Position numbers and translations under genes: made by a program
The notes under the pieces: generated by a model
Told to the model about the DNA's origin: nothing
The model's input: the letters and a program-made list of their open reading frames with translations, nothing else
The model's database searches: none
Source: an uncultured Winogradskyella sp.
GTDB lineage: Bacteria > Bacteroidota > Bacteroidia > Flavobacteriales > Flavobacteriaceae
Assembly: GCA_913061495.1 (NCBI GenBank)
Contig: CAJXVG010000002.1
Coordinates: 1-64,000 of the forward strand
Length of the DNA: 64,000 bases
Reading direction: 5' to 3'
Part shown: positions 34,917 through 42,713 of the stretch, in pieces
Numbering within the stretch: position 1 is the first letter of the stretch
How the letters are laid out: every line of letters starts with the position of its first letter

Positions 34917-35660
34917 ATGAATTCCAAATTATTTTCTTTATTTCATTTCTTGAATGAGAACAGATATCATAATAAAAGGGTCCAATCAAATTCTTATTAC
35001 CGGTTTTTAGCGCCGTTCGATTCACTCGAAGATAAATTGTATTCAGTTCTTCATCACGTAGCGAATACACAAAGCCAACCTAAAATTGATTTACTCGCAC
35101 CTTTTTTTCAGAAAGTATATTCGAATAAATCGCAGCTTCATAGTTTTAAGACATTCATCGATTTTCTAACAGATAAAAAAAATGGTGCCTATAATTATGA
35201 ATCCCTTTACAATGGTATGTTGAGACAAAAAGGTTGGGGCAACAAAACATCTGCCTTATTTACCAAAACCATTTATCACTTACATAATGTTAAGTATGAA
35301 TTTCAAAATTCAATATGGGACGATGCACCCAAACTCATAGACGTGAACGAGAAATTTTTCTCGCCAGTTGATGCTGTGATTGAAGCAATTTTCCATCGTA
35401 TTGACCCAACAACTAAATGGAATTTCCATAAAATAAATAAACTGCTACTGCATAATTATTCTTCTGAAGAAATGGAAGTTTGGGATGACCTTTGGTTTTG
35501 GGGGTTTATAAATCAACGCGGTTCTGGTCTAACAAGAGAATTTGTTTGGAACGAATCCAAATATTGGGCATTACTTGAGACTGAAAAGAATAATGCTGTG
35601 ATTGAAGAGATAAAATTGAAATCGTTGCAATTCCTTTCCATATTGAACCCAAAACAGTAA
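34917..35660 (+). CDS. Unknown protein paired with the PD-(D/E)xK gene
   Basis: The protein is 247 residues from the ATG at 34917; a TTG at 34899, touching the previous stop, is also possible. It is soluble, mostly helical, and rich in Asn, Phe, Trp and Lys. It has no membrane segment, nucleotide-binding motif or recognised domain. Segments such as YNGMLRQKGWGNKTSALFTKTIYHLH look like a DNA- or nucleotide-binding helical domain, but this is only an impression. Its position 18 bases after a nuclease-like gene suggests a two-gene unit. Confidence 0.55.
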   Translation: MNSKLFSLFHFLNENRYHNKRVQSNSYYRFLAPFDSLEDKLYSVLHHVANTQSQPKIDLLAPFFQKVYSNKSQLHSFKTFIDFLTDKKNGAYNYESLYNGMLRQKGWGNKTSALFTKTIYHLHNVKYEFQNSIWDDAPKLIDVNEKFFSPVDAVIEAIFHRIDPTTKWNFHKINKLLLHNYSSEEMEVWDDLWFWGFINQRGSGLTREFVWNESKYWALLETEKNNAVIEEIKLKSLQFLSILNPKQ

Positions 35661-35743
35661 CATATGTATTTGCTATTATCATATTCTAAGTTTGTCTGAA
35701 TTTAGATAGATTTAATTTCCAATTATTACCACTTAATCTATAT

Positions 35744-35791
35744 AGTGGCGAAAATTTGTTTTCAAATATTCGCCACTTTTTTGTATTTTTG
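35744..35791 (+). promoter_or_regulatory. Long hairpin overlapping the abiE promoter
   Basis: AGTGGCGAAAATTTG (35744-35758), loop TTTT, CAAATATTCGCCACT (35763-35777): a 15-bp stem with one mismatch, followed by TTTTTT. The -7 box TATTTTTG (35784-35791) begins 6 bases later, and the antitoxin ATG is at 35813. It could end upstream transcription, and also act as the inverted repeat bound by the antitoxin, since AbiEi is known to autorepress through inverted repeats at its promoter. Confidence 0.7.
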
Positions 35792-35812
35792 GCAAAGTTT
35801 TGATTTTTAACT

Positions 35813-36580
35813 ATGCCAAAGATTATTGAAAATAAACTGATACAAGCTTTCAAAGACCGTAGTTCTTTTGATAGGGATGCGCTATATAACTTCTATCTGG
35901 ATTTCGAACCAGACCTAAAAGAAAGTACATTTAGTTGGCGAATTTATGACCTGAAGAAAAAGGACATAATTAAAACCATTGGTCGTGGACTTTATGTTAT
36001 TTCCTATAAACCTAAATATAAACCTCTTCTATCTGATAGTGTGTTCAAAATAGCCCGTAAAACCAATGAGCGTTTTGAAGATATAAAATATGCCATTTGG
36101 GAAACCCAATGGCTCAATGAGTTTTCTCAGCACCAGACGTCAAATCAAATGATTGTCGTCGAAGTAGAAAAAGAGTTTGTAGACTCACTCTATTACTACC
36201 TAAATGATAATCTAAGAATGGATTTTTTCCTAAATCCAGATGAAAAGGAAATTCAATTCTATATTTCAGAAAGTAACGTGCCAGTTATCATTAAACGTTT
36301 GGTGACAAGGGCACCCATACAAAAAATAAAAAATAAAAAAGCGGTAGTGCCCATTGCAACACTTGAAAAGATTATGGTGGACCTGTTTGCAGATGAAAAT
36401 CTGCTACATTTTTACCAAGGTTCTGAAATGGTAAACATCTACGAGAAAATAATTGATAGATATAGCATCAATTTTACAAAGTTGTTCAGCTATGCCAAGC
36501 GACGAAAAAAAGAACAGGAAATAAAGCAGTTTATAAGCAACAACATTCCAAATTTCTTAGAAGATATTAAATATGATTAA
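35813..36580 (+). CDS. AbiEi-like type IV antitoxin / regulator (DUF6577-like)
   Basis: The 255-residue protein has an N-terminal winged-helix region (about residues 1-70: STFSWRIYDLKKKDIIKTIGRGLYVIS), the pattern of AbiEi-type antitoxins, in which an HTH arm is followed by a 'GRGLY' wing. The remainder is an alpha/beta domain, as in DUF6577 proteins found next to AbiEii. It should neutralise the downstream AbiEii toxin without a stable complex and repress the operon. Its last 8 bases overlap the toxin start, the usual AbiE arrangement. Confidence 0.82.
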   Translation: MPKIIENKLIQAFKDRSSFDRDALYNFYLDFEPDLKESTFSWRIYDLKKKDIIKTIGRGLYVISYKPKYKPLLSDSVFKIARKTNERFEDIKYAIWETQWLNEFSQHQTSNQMIVVEVEKEFVDSLYYYLNDNLRMDFFLNPDEKEIQFYISESNVPVIIKRLVTRAPIQKIKNKKAVVPIATLEKIMVDLFADENLLHFYQGSEMVNIYEKIIDRYSINFTKLFSYAKRRKKEQEIKQFISNNIPNFLEDIKYD

Positions 36581-37676
36581 TAACAAAAGTTTTGAAAAGG
36601 AATGGCTGAATGGCTTCCGTGCAAAAAAGGAACATAAGGGTATCGATGTAACTATATTGGAAAAAATGGTTCACGCACTATCATTACTCGAACATTTAAA
36701 AGTTTTAGGACTTGATTTTGTTTTCAAAGGTGGAACATCACTTGTGCTTTTGCTAAAAGAAGGGAACCGATTTTCTATTGATATCGATATTATTTCCAGC
36801 GTTGAGCGTGATAAATTAGAAGAAATTTTGGATGCAGTTGTAGCCAATTCACATTTCAAAAAGCACGTGCTTAATGAGCATAGAAGTTATAAGGAAGGTG
36901 TTCCAAAGGCACATTACACCTTTGAGTTCGAGTCGGTATATAATCCAAACGTTCCTGGAACCATTCTATTGGATATCCTTTTTGACAGTCCGCACTATCC
37001 AGAACTTATAGAATCGCCCATTGAAACACCTTGGCTTTCCATTGATGGAACTGCTACAACAATTACTACGCCTTCGGTAAACGCTATTTGTGGCGATAAG
37101 CTAACAGCTTTTGCACCAGATACCATAGGCATACCATACTACAAAGGCGACCAGTTATTTGCAATGGAAATCTGCAAGCAATTGTTCGACTTGGGAAAAC
37201 TTTTTGAAAATATTTCTGATGTAGCAATGGTAAAGAAAAGTTTTTCAGCTTTCGCGAAAGCAGAACTATCCTATCGAAGTTCGGACAAGGATTTTAGTAA
37301 AAGGAAACTCAATGAAAAGGATGTGCTATGGGATTCCATAAATACCTGTGCTATTATGGCAAGACGAGAACGTAACCCAACCGCTGAAAAGAAAAAGAAA
37401 TTTGCAGATTTAAGCTCTGGCATACGAAGCTTTGGTAGCGCATTTTTAATGACAGGGAACTTTAGGATTGAAGAAGCATTGGCAGCTTCGGCCAAAGTAG
37501 CTTATTTGAATGCTATTATTCTACAAAAAGAGGATGTTGAAATAGAATATTATGAGAATCAGGATACAAAGGAATTGGTTATTAAAAATCCGGATTGGGC
37601 CTTTTTGAACAGATTAAAACGCCAACCCGATAAATCTATATTTTATTATTGGAACAAGGCGGTAGAACTATTGTAA
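36573..37676 (+). CDS. AbiEii/AbiGii-family nucleotidyltransferase toxin
   Basis: A 367-residue toxin of the AbiEii group (MenT/AbiEii nucleotidyltransferases), which block growth in phage defence. The nucleotidyltransferase motif is visible: VFKGGTSLVLLLKEGNRFSIDIDIIS, with GG-T-S and the DxD pair, and the later motif NAICGDKLTAFAPDT with the conserved Lys. A helical C-terminal domain follows. It overlaps the antitoxin by 8 bases and is followed 11 bases later by a membrane-protein gene, unlike the usual two-gene abiE operon. A copy of GCTTTCGCGAAAGC lies at 37248. Confidence 0.87.
   Translation: MINNKSFEKEWLNGFRAKKEHKGIDVTILEKMVHALSLLEHLKVLGLDFVFKGGTSLVLLLKEGNRFSIDIDIISSVERDKLEEILDAVVANSHFKKHVLNEHRSYKEGVPKAHYTFEFESVYNPNVPGTILLDILFDSPHYPELIESPIETPWLSIDGTATTITTPSVNAICGDKLTAFAPDTIGIPYYKGDQLFAMEICKQLFDLGKLFENISDVAMVKKSFSAFAKAELSYRSSDKDFSKRKLNEKDVLWDSINTCAIMARRERNPTAEKKKKFADLSSGIRSFGSAFLMTGNFRIEEALAASAKVAYLNAIILQKEDVEIEYYENQDTKELVIKNPDWAFLNRLKRQPDKSIFYYWNKAVELL
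37248..37261. repeat. Palindromic word, copy 4 (14 of 16 bases)
   Basis: GCTTTCGCGAAAGC, perfect palindrome in the AbiEii gene, read as AFAKA. Confidence 0.7.
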
Positions 37677-37686
37677 ATTAATGTGA

Positions 37687-39105
37687 ATGGAATTAAAGTA
37701 TATTATAGAAATCTGTGTCGCTATCGACATCGCAATTTTGGGTATAGCATATCCTATTATCGTGGATAAAATATCCAATATAGGTCACAAGTTTTCATCA
37801 AACTATCTGGCTAATGCTTTTGAAAATGAATTTCCGCAGATAAAACTTTTTGGGATAATTCCCGGAAGGTCAAGAAGAATAACAGTATTTGAATGGGTTT
37901 TGTTCTTTACAATCGGCTCTTTTATATTCTTAATATTAGACCGTGAACCTTTTTTTTGGAAGGATAGTTGGATGATGCAAAACTCAGCAAAACTTCTAAC
38001 GCTATTCTTAACAATATCATTGGTTGTTATTTTTATTATTTGGTTAGATAAGGTTTCGCTGTACAATGGCAAGTCCACACGTTTGCTTACCTATATAATT
38101 TCCGAATACCGAAAGCTAAAAAAAGATCAAGATGATAAATACCATTTTAAGATTATCAATGAACTTGCAATATTTGCCATTAGGACACAGGATAAAGGTT
38201 TAGAAGAAACATTGGTTAATTTCTACACGGAAGAATTCAATAATTACCGTGCTAACTTCATTAGACCAAGAGAGGAAGAAAAACCAGATGGATTTGAAAA
38301 CTTTAAAGTTGAGTTTAATCACGAGTTCCACTATGGTATCAGGGAAATCATTAGAGAAGTTGCCAAAGGTAGAAATGAAGACTTGCAAAGTCTCGAATAT
38401 TTTGTTGTAAGTGGCGTATGGTTAATGGGACAAGGTATTTTTGAAACACCCATCTCAAATGACACCTATAAAGAACTTTGGCGCAATGTTGTGCTCATAT
38501 CAAACAATCCCAAATTTATAGGTAACTATTGGGGTACGGCACATCAATATTTTAATTTTGGATTGCAACGAGTCTATGGCACAGATTACAATTTTGAGAC
38601 TAAAAAATATGATAACCAGTCATTAATAGATAAAAGAGACAACGAAAGAAAACGTTTTTTTGAGTTTCACTTGGCCTTAGGAGGCTTATTGATATACCAG
38701 AAAAACTATGAAGCACTTAAAACGCTGTTTACATACACACAACACCAGCCACCTAAATATGTTCTGCTTCCTAATAATATGACCGAGATTTTTACGTGGT
38801 TCAGTAGCTTTAAAGACGAGTTTGGGAGAGGTTATTACCCTATTGATTTATCATACCCTTTCCCAGGATTGGATAATTTAGGGAACAGAAGGCGCGTTAC
38901 ATTCTACATCTGTCAGTATTTGACATTGCTTTTTTTAAGACAGTTTAAACTGCCAGAACACAATACCTACGATAACTTCACAAGACAACCTACTTTACCA
39001 CAAACCGAAGTGTTAGAACTATTACGATGGCAAGAATCCATAAATTATTTCAGGTTTTGTTTAAAAAAGGTGTTGAAAGATGAAAATCTCTTAAATACAA
39101 TATGA
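37687..39105 (+). CDS. Membrane protein of unknown family, third gene of the abiE operon
   Basis: A 472-residue protein. Three membrane helices lie in the first 125 residues (about 6-24, 70-86 and 104-123). A 345-residue soluble C-terminal part follows, rich in aromatic and charged residues and largely helical (LLTYIISEYRKLKKDQDDKYHFK, then a TWFSSFKDEFGRGYYPIDLSYPF loop). There is no nuclease, ATPase or protease motif, and I do not recognise the family. A membrane anchor with a large cytosolic domain is a common design for defence sensors or effectors. The next gene starts 2 bases after its stop. Confidence 0.6.
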   Translation: MELKYIIEICVAIDIAILGIAYPIIVDKISNIGHKFSSNYLANAFENEFPQIKLFGIIPGRSRRITVFEWVLFFTIGSFIFLILDREPFFWKDSWMMQNSAKLLTLFLTISLVVIFIIWLDKVSLYNGKSTRLLTYIISEYRKLKKDQDDKYHFKIINELAIFAIRTQDKGLEETLVNFYTEEFNNYRANFIRPREEEKPDGFENFKVEFNHEFHYGIREIIREVAKGRNEDLQSLEYFVVSGVWLMGQGIFETPISNDTYKELWRNVVLISNNPKFIGNYWGTAHQYFNFGLQRVYGTDYNFETKKYDNQSLIDKRDNERKRFFEFHLALGGLLIYQKNYEALKTLFTYTQHQPPKYVLLPNNMTEIFTWFSSFKDEFGRGYYPIDLSYPFPGLDNLGNRRRVTFYICQYLTLLFLRQFKLPEHNTYDNFTRQPTLPQTEVLELLRWQESINYFRFCLKKVLKDENLLNTI

Positions 39106-39106
39106 T

Positions 39107-40018
39107 ATGAAAAAGAAGGAGATAAAGAAGCTAAAAAAGAAGTCATCAAAATTTATTGATGTTCTCGAGTCATCAATTGAAGAGGCTATTGAAGCTGCAA
39201 GATTAAATGCGGATATTGACTACGAAAAAGAATGGGAATTCTATGAAAAATCTAAAGATGCGATTGTTGGAGCATTAGAAAAGTTTGATAGTATTCAAAA
39301 TTCAGAGAAGGATTTTGAAGGAGAGCCTACTATATCTTTCGGTGTAAACGGTACAATGAATTTATTTCAAAAATCTGCATTTACAACTGGAGATATTCCA
39401 CATCTAAATGCAGACACGATATTATCCCAGCAGATAGTTTACCAGAACATCAATTATTATATTCCCAATGCGTTTTTATCGGCACGGAAAAAGAGGTATC
39501 TTCTTCGCAAAGAAGATTTGGTAAAAGGGATAGAAAAATTAGGATTTGATGTGGACAGAGATATTATGGTAGCAATGAATCTCAATATATATGGCATCGA
39601 TGATTTCCAGAACATTGAGGAACATATAACACGAGTTCCATCTACAGGACTCAAAAATGTACTATTCGTTTTACCGAAAGCCGATTTGCCTATCCTAAAA
39701 CATAAAGAACTTGAGGATAGTGAACAGCAAGAACATCAATTGGGCATATTAGATGATGATAGAAAAATCTATGGTTCTTTAATCGACCTAACACAAGATG
39801 CCAATGCGGGACATAGAGAAAAATGGAAAAATTCAAACGTTGATTTTGCGACCGATTTAAAAGTACAGCTAACTATAGCTTTTATTACTGAAGTTGTTTG
39901 GAAAGCCAATGCCAATGTAGTTCAAATTAATATTGAAACTTCATTAAAGGAACAAGGCATCGTAAATGAGCTGTCTGATATAGAGAAGTTGGTGCCAAAA
40001 AAGGAAACTAATGATTGA
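39107..40018 (+). CDS. Unknown charged protein, fourth gene of the abiE operon
   Basis: A 303-residue soluble protein. The first 70 residues are a very basic start (KKKEIKKLKKKSSKF) followed by an acidic, probably coiled-coil helix. The middle and C-terminal parts (FGVNGTMNLFQKSAFTTGDIPHLN, then a GLKNVLFVLPKADLPILK strand, FATDLKVQLTIAFITEVVWKA) look like an alpha/beta domain. I recognise no family. Its start is 2 bases after the membrane gene, and its end overlaps the UPF0489 start by 8 bases, so the three proteins are probably made together. Confidence 0.58.
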   Translation: MKKKEIKKLKKKSSKFIDVLESSIEEAIEAARLNADIDYEKEWEFYEKSKDAIVGALEKFDSIQNSEKDFEGEPTISFGVNGTMNLFQKSAFTTGDIPHLNADTILSQQIVYQNINYYIPNAFLSARKKRYLLRKEDLVKGIEKLGFDVDRDIMVAMNLNIYGIDDFQNIEEHITRVPSTGLKNVLFVLPKADLPILKHKELEDSEQQEHQLGILDDDRKIYGSLIDLTQDANAGHREKWKNSNVDFATDLKVQLTIAFITEVVWKANANVVQINIETSLKEQGIVNELSDIEKLVPKKETND

Positions 40019-40802
40019 GTTCAGAAACCCTCATCACATAGAACCACCAGGCGTTTTGAGACAAATTCTATCTCATCCTGCAAATGACACAGAAGTTATT
40101 GAACTTGCAGTTTTTCAAGAACATCGTTACGCATTTTTCTATTGGAACAAATGGATGCAAGACAACAAATCTAAGATTCCACCTTGTTTGGTTTCATTGG
40201 ATTGGCATCAGGATTTATGCCATCCGTGTGAAACAGAAAGAGAATGGCTTGATAAATTGGATTTGACAAGCGATGCTGAAGTCGCTTTGTTTTCTTGGGC
40301 CAAATTAGCTGGAAATAACGATGGGCATATTCTGTGTGCGGCATATCTTAACTTGATTGGCGATATTTATGTGCATTGTAGGCAAGAAATGGGACCAAAT
40401 ACTTGGCAAGATGAAGAATTGATAGACACCTATGGCAACAAACACACCATCAAAAAATTCAAAACTTATGAAGGTCTTCAAGATGCGCTTCTGAAGGCGT
40501 CAAAGTCGTCCGTATTTTTTGATATTGATTTGGATTTCTTTTCAGTAAATAACGGCCTGAGTGATGGCTCGTTCGAATTCACGTATCTTCAAGAAGAAGA
40601 AATAAGAACGATGTTGGATAAAGACCATCCGCTAATAAGTTGGATTTTTGAGCGGATAAAAGGGTTTACTATTGCAACAGAACCTGAACATTGTGGTGGG
40701 CTTTTAAAAAGCAACAAATTTCTTGACCTAATTAGTGACATTTATTTCAACCCAGAGTTATTTGCCCCAAAATGCAATTGGAAATGGAAACCAAAGTATT
40801 AA
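40011..40802 (+). CDS. UPF0489-family protein (arginase-like fold)
   Basis: The 263-residue protein fits UPF0489 (the C5orf22-related family), which shares the arginase/deacetylase fold. Metal-site-like motifs are present: SLDWHQDL (the DxHxD of arginases), FFDIDLDFF (DxD) and ATEPEHCGG near the C-terminus. Some UPF0489 members are peptide arginases that turn arginine into ornithine in ribosomal peptides, so a protein-modifying activity is possible here; this is inference. There is no precursor peptide nearby. Translation starts inside the end of the previous gene, and the stop codon touches repeat copy B. Confidence 0.75.
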   Translation: MIEFRNPHHIEPPGVLRQILSHPANDTEVIELAVFQEHRYAFFYWNKWMQDNKSKIPPCLVSLDWHQDLCHPCETEREWLDKLDLTSDAEVALFSWAKLAGNNDGHILCAAYLNLIGDIYVHCRQEMGPNTWQDEELIDTYGNKHTIKKFKTYEGLQDALLKASKSSVFFDIDLDFFSVNNGLSDGSFEFTYLQEEEIRTMLDKDHPLISWIFERIKGFTIATEPEHCGGLLKSNKFLDLISDIYFNPELFAPKCNWKWKPKY

Positions 40803-41001
40803 TAATCCACTCAGCACATTCCCCTGCATTTCACGCTCGCCTGCTGAAAAAGCAGGCAACCACTTCACTTCGGGAAAAGAGCTTCACTACAAAGGTCTTG
40901 GACACAATTCCCAATTTCAGCTTTCCATTCCGCTAACCCTTCCCGCTATGCTGGGAAGGAACACTTCATTCCAGAGCCGAAATCGTGAATTAAGTCCGCT
41001 T
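40803..41001 (+). repeat. Direct repeat flanking the defence-like insert, copy B
   Basis: It matches copy A (34244-34415) in the same orientation, with an extra segment near its start containing CCTGCTGAAAAAGCAGG. Hairpin arms CCTTCCC/GGGAAGG (40938-40959) enclose a shorter loop than in copy A. It begins directly after the UPF0489 stop codon and runs into the structured region before ssb. Confidence 0.88.
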
Positions 41002-41511
41002 TTCTAATCGGAAAGCCATCGCTTTGATTTTCTTGACAGGATTTTCGGCGCGGTCTTCTTGAGCCCTCACTCGAAAATCCTTAAAAACCAAACCGCTGTC
41101 TTACACATTTTAAGGGGTTTATAATGGATAAAGCCTTTGTTGTTTTTCGGGTCATCGAAAAACAGGCACGACATAACCAATTCTAACTTAACCACAGTTG
41201 CTTATCTCGCTTAACTGTCGGTACGCTCAAACGCAACTGCGTTTAAAAGAATTGCTAATGCCCTTATGGAACTTGTCAAGACTGTACGAGTTTTAGGGAA
41301 AAATAAGGCTTCTACTTCCTTGAAAATCCGAGGATTTTACTACGTCGCAAACACACCTGATTTTACCCTAAAAGTCTTGACAAAACCCACTCTATCCATT
41401 GTGCGGTGCACGAAAGAAAAGAACAAACACCCCTTAAAATTTAATTCAGTTTAAAACAAATAGGGGAAATATAAACCAGTCTGTAACAAAGCAGACACAA
41501 ATCTTTTTATT
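41002..41511 (+). other. Gene-free, structured region before ssb
   Basis: 510 bases with no convincing gene. Nested inverted repeats are visible. The outer arms are GTCAAGACT...TTTTAGGG (41275-41298) and CCCTAAAAGTCTTGAC (41366-41381). Between them is the hairpin AAAATCC-ga-GGATTTT (41323-41338). A further hairpin AACGCA-ac-TGCGTT lies near 41230. It may be a replication or transfer site or a structured RNA. Confidence 0.5.
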
Positions 41512-41856
41512 ATGAGTACTATTAGAAATCACGTACAATTGATTGGAAACGTTGGACAAGAGCCAACCATTACGAACCTTGAAAGCGGTAAAAAAGTAGC
41601 CCGTTTTTCATTAGCCACAAATGAGTATTACAAAGACAGCAAAGGCGAAAAGCAAACGGACACCAACTGGCATACCGTAGTGGCTTGGGGCAAGACGGCT
41701 GAAATCGTTGAAAAATTTGTCGAAAAAGGCAAAGAAGTAGGAATTACAGGGAAGCTAAAGACCCGAACCTACACTACCGATGATGGCAACCAACGCTATG
41801 TAACGGAAGTTGTAGCCGATGAAATCCTATTACTTGGAAGCAAAAACGACAAGTAA
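41512..41856 (+). CDS. ssb: Single-stranded DNA-binding protein (element-encoded)
   Basis: The 114-residue OB-fold protein begins MSTIRNHVQLIGNVGQEP. It contains the SSB strands (VARFSLATNEYYKDSKGEK, NWHTVVAWGKTAEIVEKFVEKGKEV) and the RTYTTDDGNQRYVTEVVADEI end of the fold. It stops right after the OB domain with GSKNDK, lacking the acidic DDDIPF-type tail by which chromosomal SSB recruits partners. Element-borne SSBs protect transferred single strands and may help replication after conjugation. It is a single gene with its own terminator. Confidence 0.93.
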   Translation: MSTIRNHVQLIGNVGQEPTITNLESGKKVARFSLATNEYYKDSKGEKQTDTNWHTVVAWGKTAEIVEKFVEKGKEVGITGKLKTRTYTTDDGNQRYVTEVVADEILLLGSKNDK

Positions 41857-41869
41857 TCTTCAAAATTAA

Positions 41870-41905
41870 AGAGGGCGTTCCTCTGGAAAGTTGCGCCCTC
41901 TTTTT
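41870..41905 (+). terminator. Terminator after ssb
   Basis: GAGGGCG (41871-41877) pairs with CGCCCTC (41894-41900), followed by TTTTT. Confidence 0.9.
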
Positions 41906-41934
41906 CATTATCCATTAATTAAAATTAGATAACA

Positions 41935-42384
41935 ATGAAAGCACAAGTTAACGAAATAAAAATAAGCTACAAAGGAGGGTTAAAATCCTCTGAGTGGCAA
42001 AAAATAAGTAGTTCACAAGATGCGGCTGAACTGCTCTTTGAGGATTGGGATAAAGATAGAATCGCCATACAGGAAACTTTCAAAGTTGTATTGTTGAATA
42101 ACAGTAACAAAGTGAAAGGTGTCTATCAATTGTCACAAGGCGGAATTACAAGCACATTAATCGACCTGCGGATTTTGTTTGCTGTCATATTGAAATCCCT
42201 ATCTGTAGCTATAATTCTAACGCATAATCACCCAAGCGGAAAATTGATGCCAAGTGAGGCAGATAAAAACCTTACAAGCAAAATAAAAAAGGCAGCACAA
42301 TTATTCGATATTACCATTCTGGACCATTTGATATTTGCACCTGATGGGAATTATTATAGCTTTTCTGATAATGGACTTTTATAA
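41935..42384 (+). CDS. RadC-like JAB-domain protein
   Basis: A 149-residue MPN/JAMM protein of the RadC family. The metal motif THNHPSGKLMPSEAD (HxHPSG...S..D) and an upstream Glu (FKVVLLNNSNKVKG region) are in place. It lacks the N-terminal HhH part of chromosomal RadC, as is typical of plasmid and mobile-element versions. The role is unproven; links to DNA processing or anti-restriction in mobile DNA have been suggested. The gene lies 78 bases after ssb. Confidence 0.88.
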   Translation: MKAQVNEIKISYKGGLKSSEWQKISSSQDAAELLFEDWDKDRIAIQETFKVVLLNNSNKVKGVYQLSQGGITSTLIDLRILFAVILKSLSVAIILTHNHPSGKLMPSEADKNLTSKIKKAAQLFDITILDHLIFAPDGNYYSFSDNGLL

Positions 42385-42395
42385 ATTAGAAAGCT

Positions 42396-42593
42396 ATGAT
42401 TTATTTGAATTTTACCGATTTGAGCGAGGAAACACAAGAGCGATTACTTGCCAATTCTAAGGAAGATGTAAAGGAAAAATATGGCAAGGATATTATGGAT
42501 TATGCAACCAAGCATAATACCAATTTGGACAAGATGTTGGACGAAGAAGCGTTGCGAAATTTATATTCCTACACCTATATATTCAATATCTGA
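42396..42593 (+). CDS. Small acidic protein, 65 residues
   Basis: MIYLNFTDLSEETQERLLAN and a helical acidic/basic chain. It lies 11 bases after the RadC-like stop and just before a terminator, so it is probably the last gene of that operon. No family is recognised. Confidence 0.6.
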   Translation: MIYLNFTDLSEETQERLLANSKEDVKEKYGKDIMDYATKHNTNLDKMLDEEALRNLYSYTYIFNI

Positions 42594-42612
42594 TTTACAA
42601 GAATTTAAAAGA

Positions 42613-42641
42613 AGCACCTCTAAAAATTTAGAGGTGTTTTT
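42613..42641 (+). terminator. Terminator after the RadC-like operon
   Basis: CACCTCTAAA / TTTAGAGGTG stem (42615-42636) followed by TTTTTG. Confidence 0.88.
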
Positions 42642-42713
42642 GTATGTAATTAATATATAATCAAGAAAAAAACGTATCTTTATTTCGCTGAAATTCAGCA
42701 TTCAAATTTAAGT

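Noticed and set aside
41266-41454. 62-residue ORF before ssb
   Set aside because: It lies wholly in the inverted-repeat region; its codons follow the palindromes rather than a protein pattern.
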